NCBI GenBank assembly: GCA_029860075.1
Contig: JAOUBX010000007.1
Location: forward strand, 1 to 35,354
Source of the DNA: Deltaproteobacteria bacterium
GTDB taxonomy: Bacteria > Desulfobacterota > JADFVX01
DNA length: 35,354 bases
Direction: 5' to 3'
Shown: piece after piece, positions 14,842 through 22,289 of the stretch
Layout: every line of letters starts with the position of its first letter
Position numbering within the stretch: position 1 is the first letter of the stretch
Notes under the pieces: generated by a model
Databases searched by the model: none
The model's input: only the letters and a program-made list of their open reading frames with translations
What the model was told of the DNA's origin: nothing
Translations under genes and position numbers: made by a program

Positions 14842-15864
14842 TTATACCACCCTTTCTTCAGCTTCTATCGAAACATCGGTTATATCATAAAGCTGTACTC
14901 CCACTATCTCAAGCTGATCGTCATTGAATATGGCGTAATTAACACCATTACCAACAGAGCTTTTATATACAACGCCGTCAAAGCCTGAATGTTTTATAAA
15001 CTCACTCAGATATTGAGTCGGCAGATATTCCAAGTTTGCTTCACGAGGAAGAATAGGTTTTTCCAGTTCTTCGCCCAGGCGGCAAAGATATTCAATGTCC
15101 ATATAGAGCTGGCTTAAGTCATCCTCGTCCAGTGCAAAAGGTGAGATTGTCTTGCGTGGAGACCTCAAATCCAGCAAATTCAACTCTCCCGATACTTCAA
15201 TTTTTGCAACGGATACCCAATCGCTTTTATGAGGCCTTATTTCCGCTATGGCAGTTTCGGGATCGGAGGCGGCGTAAAGATAAGGGATGCCGTGAGGGTT
15301 TGCCCGTCCACCACCCACCAGCTTTTCTGGCGGCTTCTTCATTTCTTCTTTAGAGTAGGCCTCATTCTCGGTGTTGCACCTTGCGCGATACATCAATTTA
15401 GGCTGTTCATCTGTGGGAAGGATAACAAAATCAAGCAGGTTTTCGAGATGGTCCAGATCGGGTATCTGCTTCGGAAAATAACGGTTCTTGTGTTTCAACT
15501 CTTCCCTAAAGGCGTTCCAGTTAATAATGCGAACTGAATCGGGGTACATCTTCGGCAGGTATTTTTTAGATTTAAAGTCTGTTCCGGGGTAGATGGCGTC
15601 TAAGATGGCAAAGCTCTTGTCGTCATCCAGTGTATCGAAGAGACTCCAATCCTTTTTCAATAATGCTACAAGCGAAAAAGCGGCATCGTCTTCAGAGACG
15701 CCGTAAAGATCGATAACCTGCTGAAAAATGTCCGCAAGGGTTTCGGGCGCTGCGAGATCGACAAACTTGCAGCCGCAAAAGCTGCAATCTCCCTTTTGGG
15801 GTGATTCTGTTACAATTTGAGATGATAGGAACCTGTCTGAAAAGCAATTGCCGCAACAAAACAT
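14842..15864 (-). CDS. HEPN/RES-type protein with RES domain
   Basis: A 340-residue protein. The N-terminus has paired cysteines (CCGNC, then CSFCGC near residues 27-32) that look like a zinc-binding knuckle, followed by an acidic helical region resembling the N-terminal domain of HEPN/RES proteins. Residues about 145-330 are a RES domain: RARCNTENEAY, GRANPHGIPYLYAASDPETAIAEIRPHK (with the conserved Arg, Tyr and Glu), LNLLDL, and the terminal SGFDGVVYKSS followed by NYAIFNDDQLEIV. RES toxins such as those of Xre-RES modules degrade NAD+; that activity is plausible but unproven here. The start lies 1 nt after the sce7725 stop, so this is the third gene of a compact operon. Confidence 0.82.
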   Translation of the reverse strand: MFCCGNCFSDRFLSSQIVTESPQKGDCSFCGCKFVDLAAPETLADIFQQVIDLYGVSEDDAAFSLVALLKKDWSLFDTLDDDKSFAILDAIYPGTDFKSKKYLPKMYPDSVRIINWNAFREELKHKNRYFPKQIPDLDHLENLLDFVILPTDEQPKLMYRARCNTENEAYSKEEMKKPPEKLVGGGRANPHGIPYLYAASDPETAIAEIRPHKSDWVSVAKIEVSGELNLLDLRSPRKTISPFALDEDDLSQLYMDIEYLCRLGEELEKPILPREANLEYLPTQYLSEFIKHSGFDGVVYKSSVGNGVNYAIFNDDQLEIVGVQLYDITDVSIEAEERVV

Positions 15865-15865
15865 A

Positions 15866-16804
15866 TCATGCCTGCTTCATGTATTCGGCAATCAGTTCAA
15901 GGTGGTGTACCATTGAGAGCTTTTTTACTGTGCCAAGACCGGGAAAATGCCCTTTTTTGTGGAGCGCTAAATATTCTTCGCAAGCCGACGACCTGAAGAT
16001 GGGACAATCTTCGCTTTTAAGTACCTCGACAAGCTTTTCGAGGGCTTCGAAAAACTTGCCCGCCGGGTCGGTCGGTGTGTTCGTCCTATCCGATATAAAA
16101 TGCCTGACAAACATGTCCCCTTCACCATCGAGGCAAGTCAGGTGGATGGCGATGGCATAGGCAGGGCCACCGGTCTCCATATAATCATCGCCAACAATAA
16201 GGAAGTCACCGAAACCATTCATCCCCTCATCTTCATAGGTTACATGAAGGTCAAAAAAGTGATCCTGTTCCTTATAGTCTGCATTCTTTTGTTTTTCGAA
16301 GCCGTCGCGTATTAAGACACGGTCAACTTCCTTGAAGTGTTTTTGGTAGAGCTTGCCCGAATAGCCATCGATAAATATATGCTTCGTCACATTGTCTGTT
16401 TTCGCCAGCAGTGTGCTTAAATCCTTGCCCTTCGGGAAGCCGTAATGTATCAGCGCTATTGAGTGCCCTTGATAGTCGTCGATGAAGGTCTTGATGTCCA
16501 TCAGGTTGCAATCGGCATCGGCAATGTAGCCAAGCGAGAATCGCTCATACCCCTTTAAAGAGTCATCTATAAGCTCCGAAAAGAGGGGGAGGGTGTTGGT
16601 CTTCAGGTCTCCAAATTTAGGGTTGACTATAAGAATGAAGTTTGCGTTTTTATCGCACAACTCGGCTGTCGTTTTTTTGAGGGAGGAAAGGTTGTCTTTG
16701 ACAGGCTCTATAATGGGGCAGAAATCATGCTGTGCAATCAACTCGGAGCGTTCCCGGATCGTGATCAGTTCGTACTGCTTGCCTCTGAAATAGGGGTGAT
16801 ACAT
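15866..16804 (-). CDS. sce7725 family protein
   Basis: A 312-residue protein matching the family named after Sorangium cellulosum sce7725. The diagnostic N-terminus YHPYFRGKQYELITIRE is followed by PIIEPVKDNLSSLKKT and FILIVNPKFGDLK, and the end is LELIAEYMKQ. Related beta-type proteins with the same kind of opening occur in phages and bacteria; their biochemical role is not known to me. It starts 10 nt after the sce7726 gene and abuts the RES gene, so all three are probably one transcript. It has no membrane segment. The family almost always travels with sce7726, which implies a joint function. Confidence 0.82.
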   Translation of the reverse strand: MYHPYFRGKQYELITIRERSELIAQHDFCPIIEPVKDNLSSLKKTTAELCDKNANFILIVNPKFGDLKTNTLPLFSELIDDSLKGYERFSLGYIADADCNLMDIKTFIDDYQGHSIALIHYGFPKGKDLSTLLAKTDNVTKHIFIDGYSGKLYQKHFKEVDRVLIRDGFEKQKNADYKEQDHFFDLHVTYEDEGMNGFGDFLIVGDDYMETGGPAYAIAIHLTCLDGEGDMFVRHFISDRTNTPTDPAGKFFEALEKLVEVLKSEDCPIFRSSACEEYLALHKKGHFPGLGTVKKLSMVHHLELIAEYMKQA

Positions 16805-16814
16805 TTGGGCTACC

Positions 16815-17705
16815 TCAAGATTTTATGAGCGATTTGTATTGAATTTTCAGCAACTCTTTAAAAGGAAGGAATTCCCTGTCCTTTAACCCAGAATTCAGGG
16901 TGTAGGCACGCAGACATTCAGGAGATGTTTCTATAAATTCTTTGAGCGCCTTGCACTGACCTCTCTTCTTCAACGCTTTTACCATACCGTCGTGGGCTGC
17001 TTCGGGCGGGAGCTTGCAGAAAAGCTCCCTACAGACCTTGTATATTTGTGTATTCGGAACTGCCGGAATGAAACCGAAATGCTCTTTCACCACAGCCGTG
17101 TACTCTTCTTTGCGGAGCGAGTCGAAAACAACGCCCGGTTCGATCAGCCCCTTTCTCGATTTCGCCTCCCGAATGGTGGAGATATTATGCCTTTCGTTGA
17201 GGGTTATTATGCCAACATGCATGGGTACGTGTTGCTGCACCTTCTCAATCTGCGAAGGCGCGGTTATAACATGCACCATATCGAAAGCCTTTTCATAGGC
17301 GGCAATCTGGCGGTGGAGTCGCTCCATAGAATCGAACTCCGACTTGATCTCATAGACATTTGAAGTGCCGTTGATTACGACCGCATCAGCCTTGCAGTCA
17401 TCAACGCGGAATTCGGTCAGCATGAAGGAAGTATTCAGGCTGTGTTTGCCGAGCAATATCTTGTTGGCGATGGCGTTTTTGTAGATGTATTCGCTGCGGT
17501 AATTCAGGCAGAGGTGCTTATATACCCGCTGAAGAAGATCACCCAGGGTTACTTTCTGGGCCATTGCTTCGTTAAGACCTGCATAAGCGGCGAGTTCGTC
17601 CAGTAAAGAAGATGAGCCCTTCCTGAGCAGGTCATTGAGGACACCCGGAGAAAAGAAGCGGGAAAGACCGGGGTTGTATTTGCTGTCGAGAGATAAAGTT
17701 GTCAT
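16815..17705 (-). CDS. sce7726 family protein, putative PD-(D/E)XK nuclease
   Basis: A 296-residue protein of the sce7726 family. The core carries a restriction-endonuclease-like signature: KADAVVING (Asp107), then VYEIKSEFDS (Glu119, Lys121), matching D-(11)-E-X-K. It is followed by RLHRQIAAYEKAFDMVHVIT, a helix and strand typical of the fold. The N-terminal 90 residues and the helical C-terminus are family specific. It is the first gene of the operon with sce7725 and the RES protein. Upstream is a gene-free stretch with a bidirectional terminator. A DNA-cleaving role is inferred from the motif; no methyltransferase is present, so it is not a standard restriction system. Confidence 0.82.
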   Translation of the reverse strand: MTTLSLDSKYNPGLSRFFSPGVLNDLLRKGSSSLLDELAAYAGLNEAMAQKVTLGDLLQRVYKHLCLNYRSEYIYKNAIANKILLGKHSLNTSFMLTEFRVDDCKADAVVINGTSNVYEIKSEFDSMERLHRQIAAYEKAFDMVHVITAPSQIEKVQQHVPMHVGIITLNERHNISTIREAKSRKGLIEPGVVFDSLRKEEYTAVVKEHFGFIPAVPNTQIYKVCRELFCKLPPEAAHDGMVKALKKRGQCKALKEFIETSPECLRAYTLNSGLKDREFLPFKELLKIQYKSLIKS

Positions 17706-17780
17706 TTTTTAAAGGATTGCAGATTTAGCTTTATCTTTAATGACATAGGGTACCATTTTATTTAAGTGGTGCAAACAAAA

Positions 17781-17815
17781 AAGCCCGTCCCAGCATTTTG
17801 CCGGATCGGGCTTTC
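17781..17815. terminator. Bidirectional terminator-like hairpin
   Basis: AAAGCCCG pairs with CGGGCTTT around a loop that contains the TCCCAGCATTTTGCCGGAT bases. A- and T-rich flanks on both sides would allow termination in either direction. It stands upstream of the sce7726 operon and may shield it from transcription to its right. Confidence 0.5.
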
Positions 17816-17853
17816 AAATTTATCCTTTTCCTTTTTATTTCTTCCAAACTTTC

Positions 17854-17900
17854 CCCCGTTAGAGCCAATCATTCCCGCTGAGCGTGAGGCTCTAACGGGG
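17854..17900. repeat. 13-bp perfect inverted repeat
   Basis: CCCCGTTAGAGCC (17854-17866) and GGCTCTAACGGGG (17888-17900) are exact complements with a 21-nt loop. The outer CCCCGTTA arms resemble the hairpin inside the composite repeat at 11817-11839, so both may belong to one small palindromic repeat family. Confidence 0.65.
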
Positions 17901-17956
17901 TAAACCCCTTAATGGTTTCTTATAAAAACGTTCAAAGAAACATGAATCACATTTTT

Positions 17957-18010
17957 GTGGATAGAGATATTCATAATACACTATGGCTCTCATATCAAAA
18001 GGATAAAAAC
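17957..18010 (+). repeat. Direct repeat flanking the acyltransferase-serC pair, left copy
   Basis: GTGGATAGAGATATTCATAA, then CTCTCATATCAAAAGGATAA. The right copy at 20164-20217 is nearly identical and in the same orientation. After each copy come the words CCTGAAAAT and CGATTGCGGATT, also found at about 24866-24915. Confidence 0.75.
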
Positions 18011-18494
18011 CTTGTTCTGCCCTGAAAATACCCCGTTTGGGGATTGTTGATTTTCGATTGCGGATTGCGGATTGAAAGGCATATTAAAAAGAAAATTTGC
18101 CACGGAGGACACAGCACCCACAGGGCATAAAAGGGAACGGTGCTTAACTTAGCGCCATTCCAGCCTGTCCCCTTTTCCTGTCCTAAATTATCTGAAAAGT
18201 GAGAAATATAGCAATAAAACTTTGTAATAGATATCTACTTTTGATATTATCGGGAAAACTAGCTAGTTTTCATCGGTCAAGGGTGCTTTTTCGCAATCTC
18301 TGCGTCAATCTTCGGCTTTGCTTGTGCGATGTACAGGAGTACAACTCGGCGAAATCCTTGATTTCCTTGACCTTGCAAAAAATCCCTCCTTTCCGAATTG
18401 AAAACAAAGTTTCATTTATTATAGTTTCTGGATGGACACTAGCTAATAACTTTTAGGCATTCTACATTCGTAGCGCAACCACCTTTACGACACA

Positions 18495-19061
18495 ATGATA
18501 AAAACAGAACTTCCATGTTTACAGTTGCTTGATACGAGCAATCCAGTCGCTTTAAGGGATTATGAAGAGCGGTTTTATCAAGCATTCATAAAGCTTGAAA
18601 AACAGGCTCTTATCCGTCAGATCTGGAGATTTGATGATCAAAATAGACGAATCGAGACAAAGATTCCATATAGCGATCAAGCTATTTTCAATTTTCTGGA
18701 AAAAGACCATATTTTTGGTGCGGTTGCTTGTAATGTGGGACAGAAAAAGTTTCAATACAGTGAGTACGGATTCCACTTCTCTACTAATAAAGACAATGAA
18801 ACAATACGTATTTGTGAAATCCTTACGTTGTTTTCAACCAAAAATATAATACATGGAAAGAAGGGGATAAAAGTTTGCCAAATGTTATTTAAACACGGAT
18901 TTACAGATGTTTTGGCAACAACGGCCCCCCGTCCACTTCCGCTTCATAAAAGGATTCTTAAATTTGATGTCATTGATACCACCGTTATTGATGGTGAGAC
19001 ACGCTATTTTATTCATATCAATCTCAAAAAACTGCTAAATATAAGAGAATCTAAAAGATGA
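18495..19061 (+). CDS. GNAT-fold-like acyltransferase candidate
   Basis: A 188-residue protein whose second half fits a GNAT-like order of elements: a strand RICEILTLFST, a helix GKKGIKVCQMLFKHGFTDV, a strand LATTAP, a turn LHKRILKFDVID, and a final strand pair VIDGETRYFIHINLKKL. I cannot see a clear acetyl-CoA loop, so the call is tentative; autoinducer-synthase-like or N-acyl amino acid synthase-like folds are alternatives. No strong ribosome binding site precedes the ATG. The last codons overlap the next gene by ATGA, so the two are translationally coupled, and an acyl or amino group transfer pathway shared with the aminotransferase is likely. GC is lower than in the flanking chromosome. 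Confidence 0.55.
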   Translation: MIKTELPCLQLLDTSNPVALRDYEERFYQAFIKLEKQALIRQIWRFDDQNRRIETKIPYSDQAIFNFLEKDHIFGAVACNVGQKKFQYSEYGFHFSTNKDNETIRICEILTLFSTKNIIHGKKGIKVCQMLFKHGFTDVLATTAPRPLPLHKRILKFDVIDTTVIDGETRYFIHINLKKLLNIRESKR

Positions 19062-20134
19062 AAGCGCATAATTTTTATGCCGGGCCGGGAGCTCTCCCAA
19101 GGTCTGTATTACAAAAGATTGAGAGCGATCTTTTCTCATATAAAAACAGCGGTGTCTCTGTAATGGAGCTTAGCCACCGCAGCAGTGAAATTGTAGAGCT
19201 TATTGATGAGACTGTGGAGGGATTTAAAAGACTGCTGGGGCTTGATGAAGCATGGGAAGTCATGCTCCTGCAAGGCGGCGGAACGATGCAGTTTTTGATG
19301 GTGCCGATGAATCTCTCCCAGGCGGGTGATCTTATAGAGTATGCAGATACGGGATACTGGTCGCAAAAAGCGATAAACGAGGCGAAGCTCTGTAAACGGC
19401 AGGTTAAAGTGATTGCATCCGGAGCCGACGATAACTACTATAAATTGCCCATAATTGATTCAACTATGACAAATGAATCTGCCAGATATCTTCATCTGTG
19501 CACCAATAATACCGTTGTAGGTACTCAGTTCCATGATTTCCCGGATATGGCCACTCCTTTAGTTCTGGATGCCTCAAGTGATATTTTAAGCTATAGGATG
19601 AATCTGGATAAGGTAGCCTGTATCTATGCTCACGCACAAAAAAATGTGGGACTTGCCGGCATGACCTTTGTTGCCGTGAGAAAAAAGTATATTATGGATA
19701 ACAGTGAAATGTCACAGTTTCTTCAATATAGAACTCATATTGAGAGTAAATCAAATTACCATACACCGCCTGTATTCTCCATCTATGTAGCCAACCTGAT
19801 GCAGAAGTGGCTGGAGAGTGAAATAGGTGGTGTAACTGCCATGGAGGCATTAAATAACGAGAAGGCAAAACTGCTCTACGATGCTATTGACAGCGCCAAA
19901 AAGTTTAGATGTCCTGTTCCGGTTAAAAATCGTTCTAAAATGAACGTTCTCTTTACTACAGGATGTGAAGAGAGGGACAATAAATTTGTTGCCTTCTGTA
20001 AGGAGAAAAAAATCATAGGCATTGCGGGACACCGAAGCCAAAAAGGGTTAAGGGCCAGTTTATACAATGCTGTGACTCTTGAAAATGTTAAAGTACTCAC
20101 CGAGGTAATTTCACAATTTGATGCTCAGCACTGA
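19058..20134 (+). CDS. serC: Phosphoserine aminotransferase homologue
   Basis: A 358-residue PLP enzyme of the class V (SerC) family, full length. The N-terminus HNFYAGPGALPRSVL and VMELSHRSSEIVELI are diagnostic, as is the GGGTMQF phosphate-binding loop. The PLP lysine is Lys195 in HAQKNVGLAG, where classical SerC proteins have GAQKN. The C-terminal GIAGHRSQKGLRASLYNAV is the family substrate loop. The usual reaction is 3-phosphohydroxypyruvate plus glutamate to phosphoserine. Its placement in a repeat-bounded accessory block, coupled to an acyltransferase-like gene and without serA or serB, suggests it may serve a special pathway instead of general serine synthesis. The gene symbol reflects homology only. 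Confidence 0.87.
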   Translation: MKAHNFYAGPGALPRSVLQKIESDLFSYKNSGVSVMELSHRSSEIVELIDETVEGFKRLLGLDEAWEVMLLQGGGTMQFLMVPMNLSQAGDLIEYADTGYWSQKAINEAKLCKRQVKVIASGADDNYYKLPIIDSTMTNESARYLHLCTNNTVVGTQFHDFPDMATPLVLDASSDILSYRMNLDKVACIYAHAQKNVGLAGMTFVAVRKKYIMDNSEMSQFLQYRTHIESKSNYHTPPVFSIYVANLMQKWLESEIGGVTAMEALNNEKAKLLYDAIDSAKKFRCPVPVKNRSKMNVLFTTGCEERDNKFVAFCKEKKIIGIAGHRSQKGLRASLYNAVTLENVKVLTEVISQFDAQH

Positions 20135-20163
20135 TTTCGGTGCTGTTCACTTTCTGCGGTAAT

Positions 20164-20217
20164 GTGGATAGAGATATTCTTAATACACTTTGTCTCTCAT
20201 ATCAAAAGGATAAAAAA
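20164..20217 (+). repeat. Direct repeat flanking the acyltransferase-serC pair, right copy
   Basis: GTGGATAGAGATATTCTTAA, then CTCTCATATCAAAAGGATAA. It matches 17957-18010 in the same orientation with only a few changes. It starts 30 bases after the serC stop codon. Confidence 0.75.
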
Positions 20218-20271
20218 CTTTGTGTTGTCCTGAAAATGTAACGTTTCGATTGCGGATTTTAAAAGATTTTG

Positions 20272-20330
20272 AACCACGAAGGGTCACGAAGTTTCACGAA
20301 GGGAAAAATAGAAAAGATAATGGTATGCCG
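20272..20330 (+). repeat. CACGAAG-rich intergenic repeat, copy 1
   Basis: ACCACGAAGGGTCACGAAGT, TTCACGAAGGGAAAAATAGA, then AAAGATAATGGTATGCCGAT. The same series is present at 24928-24987 with minor changes. Confidence 0.7.
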
Positions 20331-20410
20331 ATGGTATGGATAAGAATTTTGTTTCGCGCAGAGGCGCAGGGAGCGCAGAGGAAGGTCAAGAGCTTTCATA
20401 CTTTTCTTTG

Positions 20411-20572
20411 ACGGCCAAAGATAAAGTATGCAAAAGAAAGGCCGCCCTACAACTTGGCCTTCGGCTTCCCTCGCTCCACTGTTATCTGTGGCGGGTTTAT
20501 AAACTCGCTTCGCTCAGACAGTATAAACCCTTTTTCCACAGAGAACAGCTCCCCTCAGCTGCGTTTGATGGG
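20411..20572 (-). repeat. 162-bp dispersed repeat, right inverted copy
   Basis: Reverse complement of 11981-12142 and of equal length. It contains CTCGCTCCACTGTTATCTGT and TAAACTCGCTTCGCTCAGAC. A short extra piece of the same element (AAGTATGCAAAAGAAAGGCC) recurs at 22233-22252. Confidence 0.85.
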
Positions 20573-20848
20573 AAAAAATCAGAGCAAAGCAAAGGTATAT
20601 CCTCTGTGTTTGGATTCTTTTGCTAAATGAAAAAATCTTTTTTTCTTTGACAGGATTTACAGGATTGACTGGATTTTAAAACCTTAAAAGGACTTTTTAC
20701 AACAGCACCCGCATGGCATAAAAGAACGCAGAGGAAGGGCAAGAGCTTTTTTGTGGCCTGCCTCTGCCCTCAAGGGGTATAAAGGCATAAGCTCTTGACA
20801 GGGGAGGTTATGATGAAGGGGAAAAGAGCTTCGGGAAAACGTTACCCT

Positions 20849-22045
20849 TTAGACGGGTTGAAACCAGGGGCGCACAAGAAAGCCCTCCCTTTCATAGAGG
20901 GCGCCTCCGCCGTGGATAAGGACACCTCTTTTTGAAACCTCTGGTCCCAGTGCGCTCAAGTACTTTAGCCCGTTAAAAAAGGAACCGTCCACGGTTTCGC
21001 CTGACTTGATTTCCAGCGGGAGCAGATCACTTCCCCTGTCTATTACTACATCGACCTCATGGCCTGTCCTGTCCCGCCAGAAGTAGAGGGGCGGTGTTTC
21101 TCCTTTGTGGGCGAAGTTTTTGTAGAGTTCTGATATGACAAAGGTTTCGAATATCATCCCTCTCAATGGATGCGCCGCTATATCCCCGGGTCCCCGCAGT
21201 CTTAGCAGGTAACATAAAAGTCCCGTATCGAGAAAGTAGAGTTTGGGGCTTTTTATGAGCCGCTTTGAAAAATTGGCGTGGTGGGGTTGGAGGAGATGGA
21301 TGATAAAACCCGCCTGCAGCACTGATATCCAGTGTCTTGCCGTTGTATGTGAGATGCCGCAGTCGGCGCCGAGAGATGAGAGGTTAAGCAGTTGCCCTGT
21401 TCTGCCTGCGCAGAGCCTGACAAAACGCTGAAATGTTTCGAGGTTTACGAGATTTACAATATCCCGTACATCCCTTTCTACGTAGGTCCGGTAGTAGGAT
21501 GACAGCCAGTCCCGGGGATCCAGTCCCTTGTCGTGTATACGGGGATAGCACCCTTTGAAGATGATCTCTTCAAGATCAAATTTCGGATGTTTTCTCGCGG
21601 GCGGCAAGATATCCACTTTCCAGGGATCGGGAGATTCCTCTTCCAGCAGTTCGTTTATGCTGAGTGGAAGAAGCTGTACAATGGCCGTTCTTCCCGCCAG
21701 CGTCTGGTTCATGCTGTCCATGAGGTGAAACTGCTGTGAGCCTGTGAGGATGAAACGCCCCGGCCTGTCCTCGCTATCGACTATCCCCTGAATATAGGAG
21801 AGCAGTGCGGGCGCTCTTTGTATTTCGTCCAGTATGACCCCGCCGCTGAATCGCTTAAGGAAACCTTTAGGGTCTGCCAGGGCAAAGTCCCGCTCGTTGG
21901 GCTCTTCGAGGCTCACATAGTCGTGGTCCTGAAAGACCGCTTTAGAAAGGGTCGTTTTTCCTGACTGGCGAGGCCCCATGATGGATACGACGGGGAACTG
22001 CCCTGCAAGGCGATTTACTTTTTCTGCAAGGGTGCGATTGAACAT
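20849..22045 (-). CDS. AAA ATPase with DUF4143 domain
   Basis: A 398-residue ATPase. I chose the ATG at 22045; the frame is open up to 22195, but the extra 50 residues read through a palindrome and have no family character. The N-terminus MFNRTLAEKVNRLAGQFPVV is typical. Walker A is GPRQSGKTT, Walker B is GVILDEIQRAP, and sensor 1 is FILTGSQQF. The C-terminal DUF4143 domain contains YVERDVRDIVNLVNLETFQRFVRL and a restriction-endonuclease-like end (GHEVDVVIDRG, then LPLEIKSG). These ATPases are widespread in bacteria and archaea, usually as single mobile-looking genes, and their role is unknown. A 16-bp perfect inverted repeat lies 28 nt upstream. Confidence 0.9.
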   Translation of the reverse strand: MFNRTLAEKVNRLAGQFPVVSIMGPRQSGKTTLSKAVFQDHDYVSLEEPNERDFALADPKGFLKRFSGGVILDEIQRAPALLSYIQGIVDSEDRPGRFILTGSQQFHLMDSMNQTLAGRTAIVQLLPLSINELLEEESPDPWKVDILPPARKHPKFDLEEIIFKGCYPRIHDKGLDPRDWLSSYYRTYVERDVRDIVNLVNLETFQRFVRLCAGRTGQLLNLSSLGADCGISHTTARHWISVLQAGFIIHLLQPHHANFSKRLIKSPKLYFLDTGLLCYLLRLRGPGDIAAHPLRGMIFETFVISELYKNFAHKGETPPLYFWRDRTGHEVDVVIDRGSDLLPLEIKSGETVDGSFFNGLKYLSALGPEVSKRGVLIHGGGALYEREGFLVRPWFQPV

Positions 22046-22073
22046 AATGAGAGTATAAAAGGAATCTCCTCTT

Positions 22074-22110
22074 CTTGTCAAATTGAAAGTTTGACTTTCA
22101 ATTTGACAAG
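22074..22110. promoter_or_regulatory. 16-bp perfect inverted repeat before the DUF4143 ATPase
   Basis: CTTGTCAAATTGAAAG (22074-22089) and its exact complement (22095-22110) are separated by TTTGA. It stands 28 nt upstream of the ATPase start, with AAGAGGAG on the minus strand between it and the gene. The AT-rich dyad could be an autoregulatory operator, an mRNA hairpin over the leader, or a target sequence for the protein. Confidence 0.7.
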
Positions 22111-22289
22111 TCTGGTTAGTCCGGTAAAGCTTGTCTTTTCTGGAAAGGCAGTGTTGTATGTTGCAGGGATTAGGGCTTTTCGCCGCAGCGCCCACAGGGC
22201 ATAAAAGCGCACAGAGGAAGGGTAAAAGATAAAGTATGCAAAAGAAAGGCCGCTCTAATGTCCCCTTTGGTTAGTTCTGTCTGTTAATT

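Larger units (their letters stand above)
17706..18494. other. Gene-free stretch between operon and acyltransferase gene
   Basis: It contains the terminator at 17781-17815, a 13-bp perfect inverted repeat at 17854-17900, the first copy of a repeat found again at 20164-20217 (17957-18010), and a CACAGGGCATAAAAGGGAAC word shared with 25021-25041. An 18-bp perfect palindrome, GAAAACTAGCTAGTTTTC, lies at 18254-18271. An open frame at 18199-18456 has odd composition and no convincing start, and I do not call it a gene. Confidence 0.55.
20135..20848. other. Gene-free block of dispersed repeats
   Basis: It contains the right copy of a direct repeat (20164-20217), a CACGAAG-rich module (20272-20330) shared with 24930-24990, the inverted 162-bp element (20411-20572), an inverted piece of the composite repeat (20631-20684), and an ACAGCACCCGCATGGCATAA module (20702-20760). 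The open frames in this block are repeat-derived. No gene is called. Confidence 0.65.

Noticed and set aside
18199..18456. 85-aa frame before the acyltransferase gene
   Set aside because: Cys/Leu/Arg-rich, no ribosome binding site and no recognisable domain. It overlaps a palindrome and probable repeat sequence.
22046..22195. 50-residue N-terminal extension of the DUF4143 ATPase
   Set aside because: The added residues read through a 16-bp inverted repeat and repeat-like sequence. The family N-terminus begins at the ATG at 22045.
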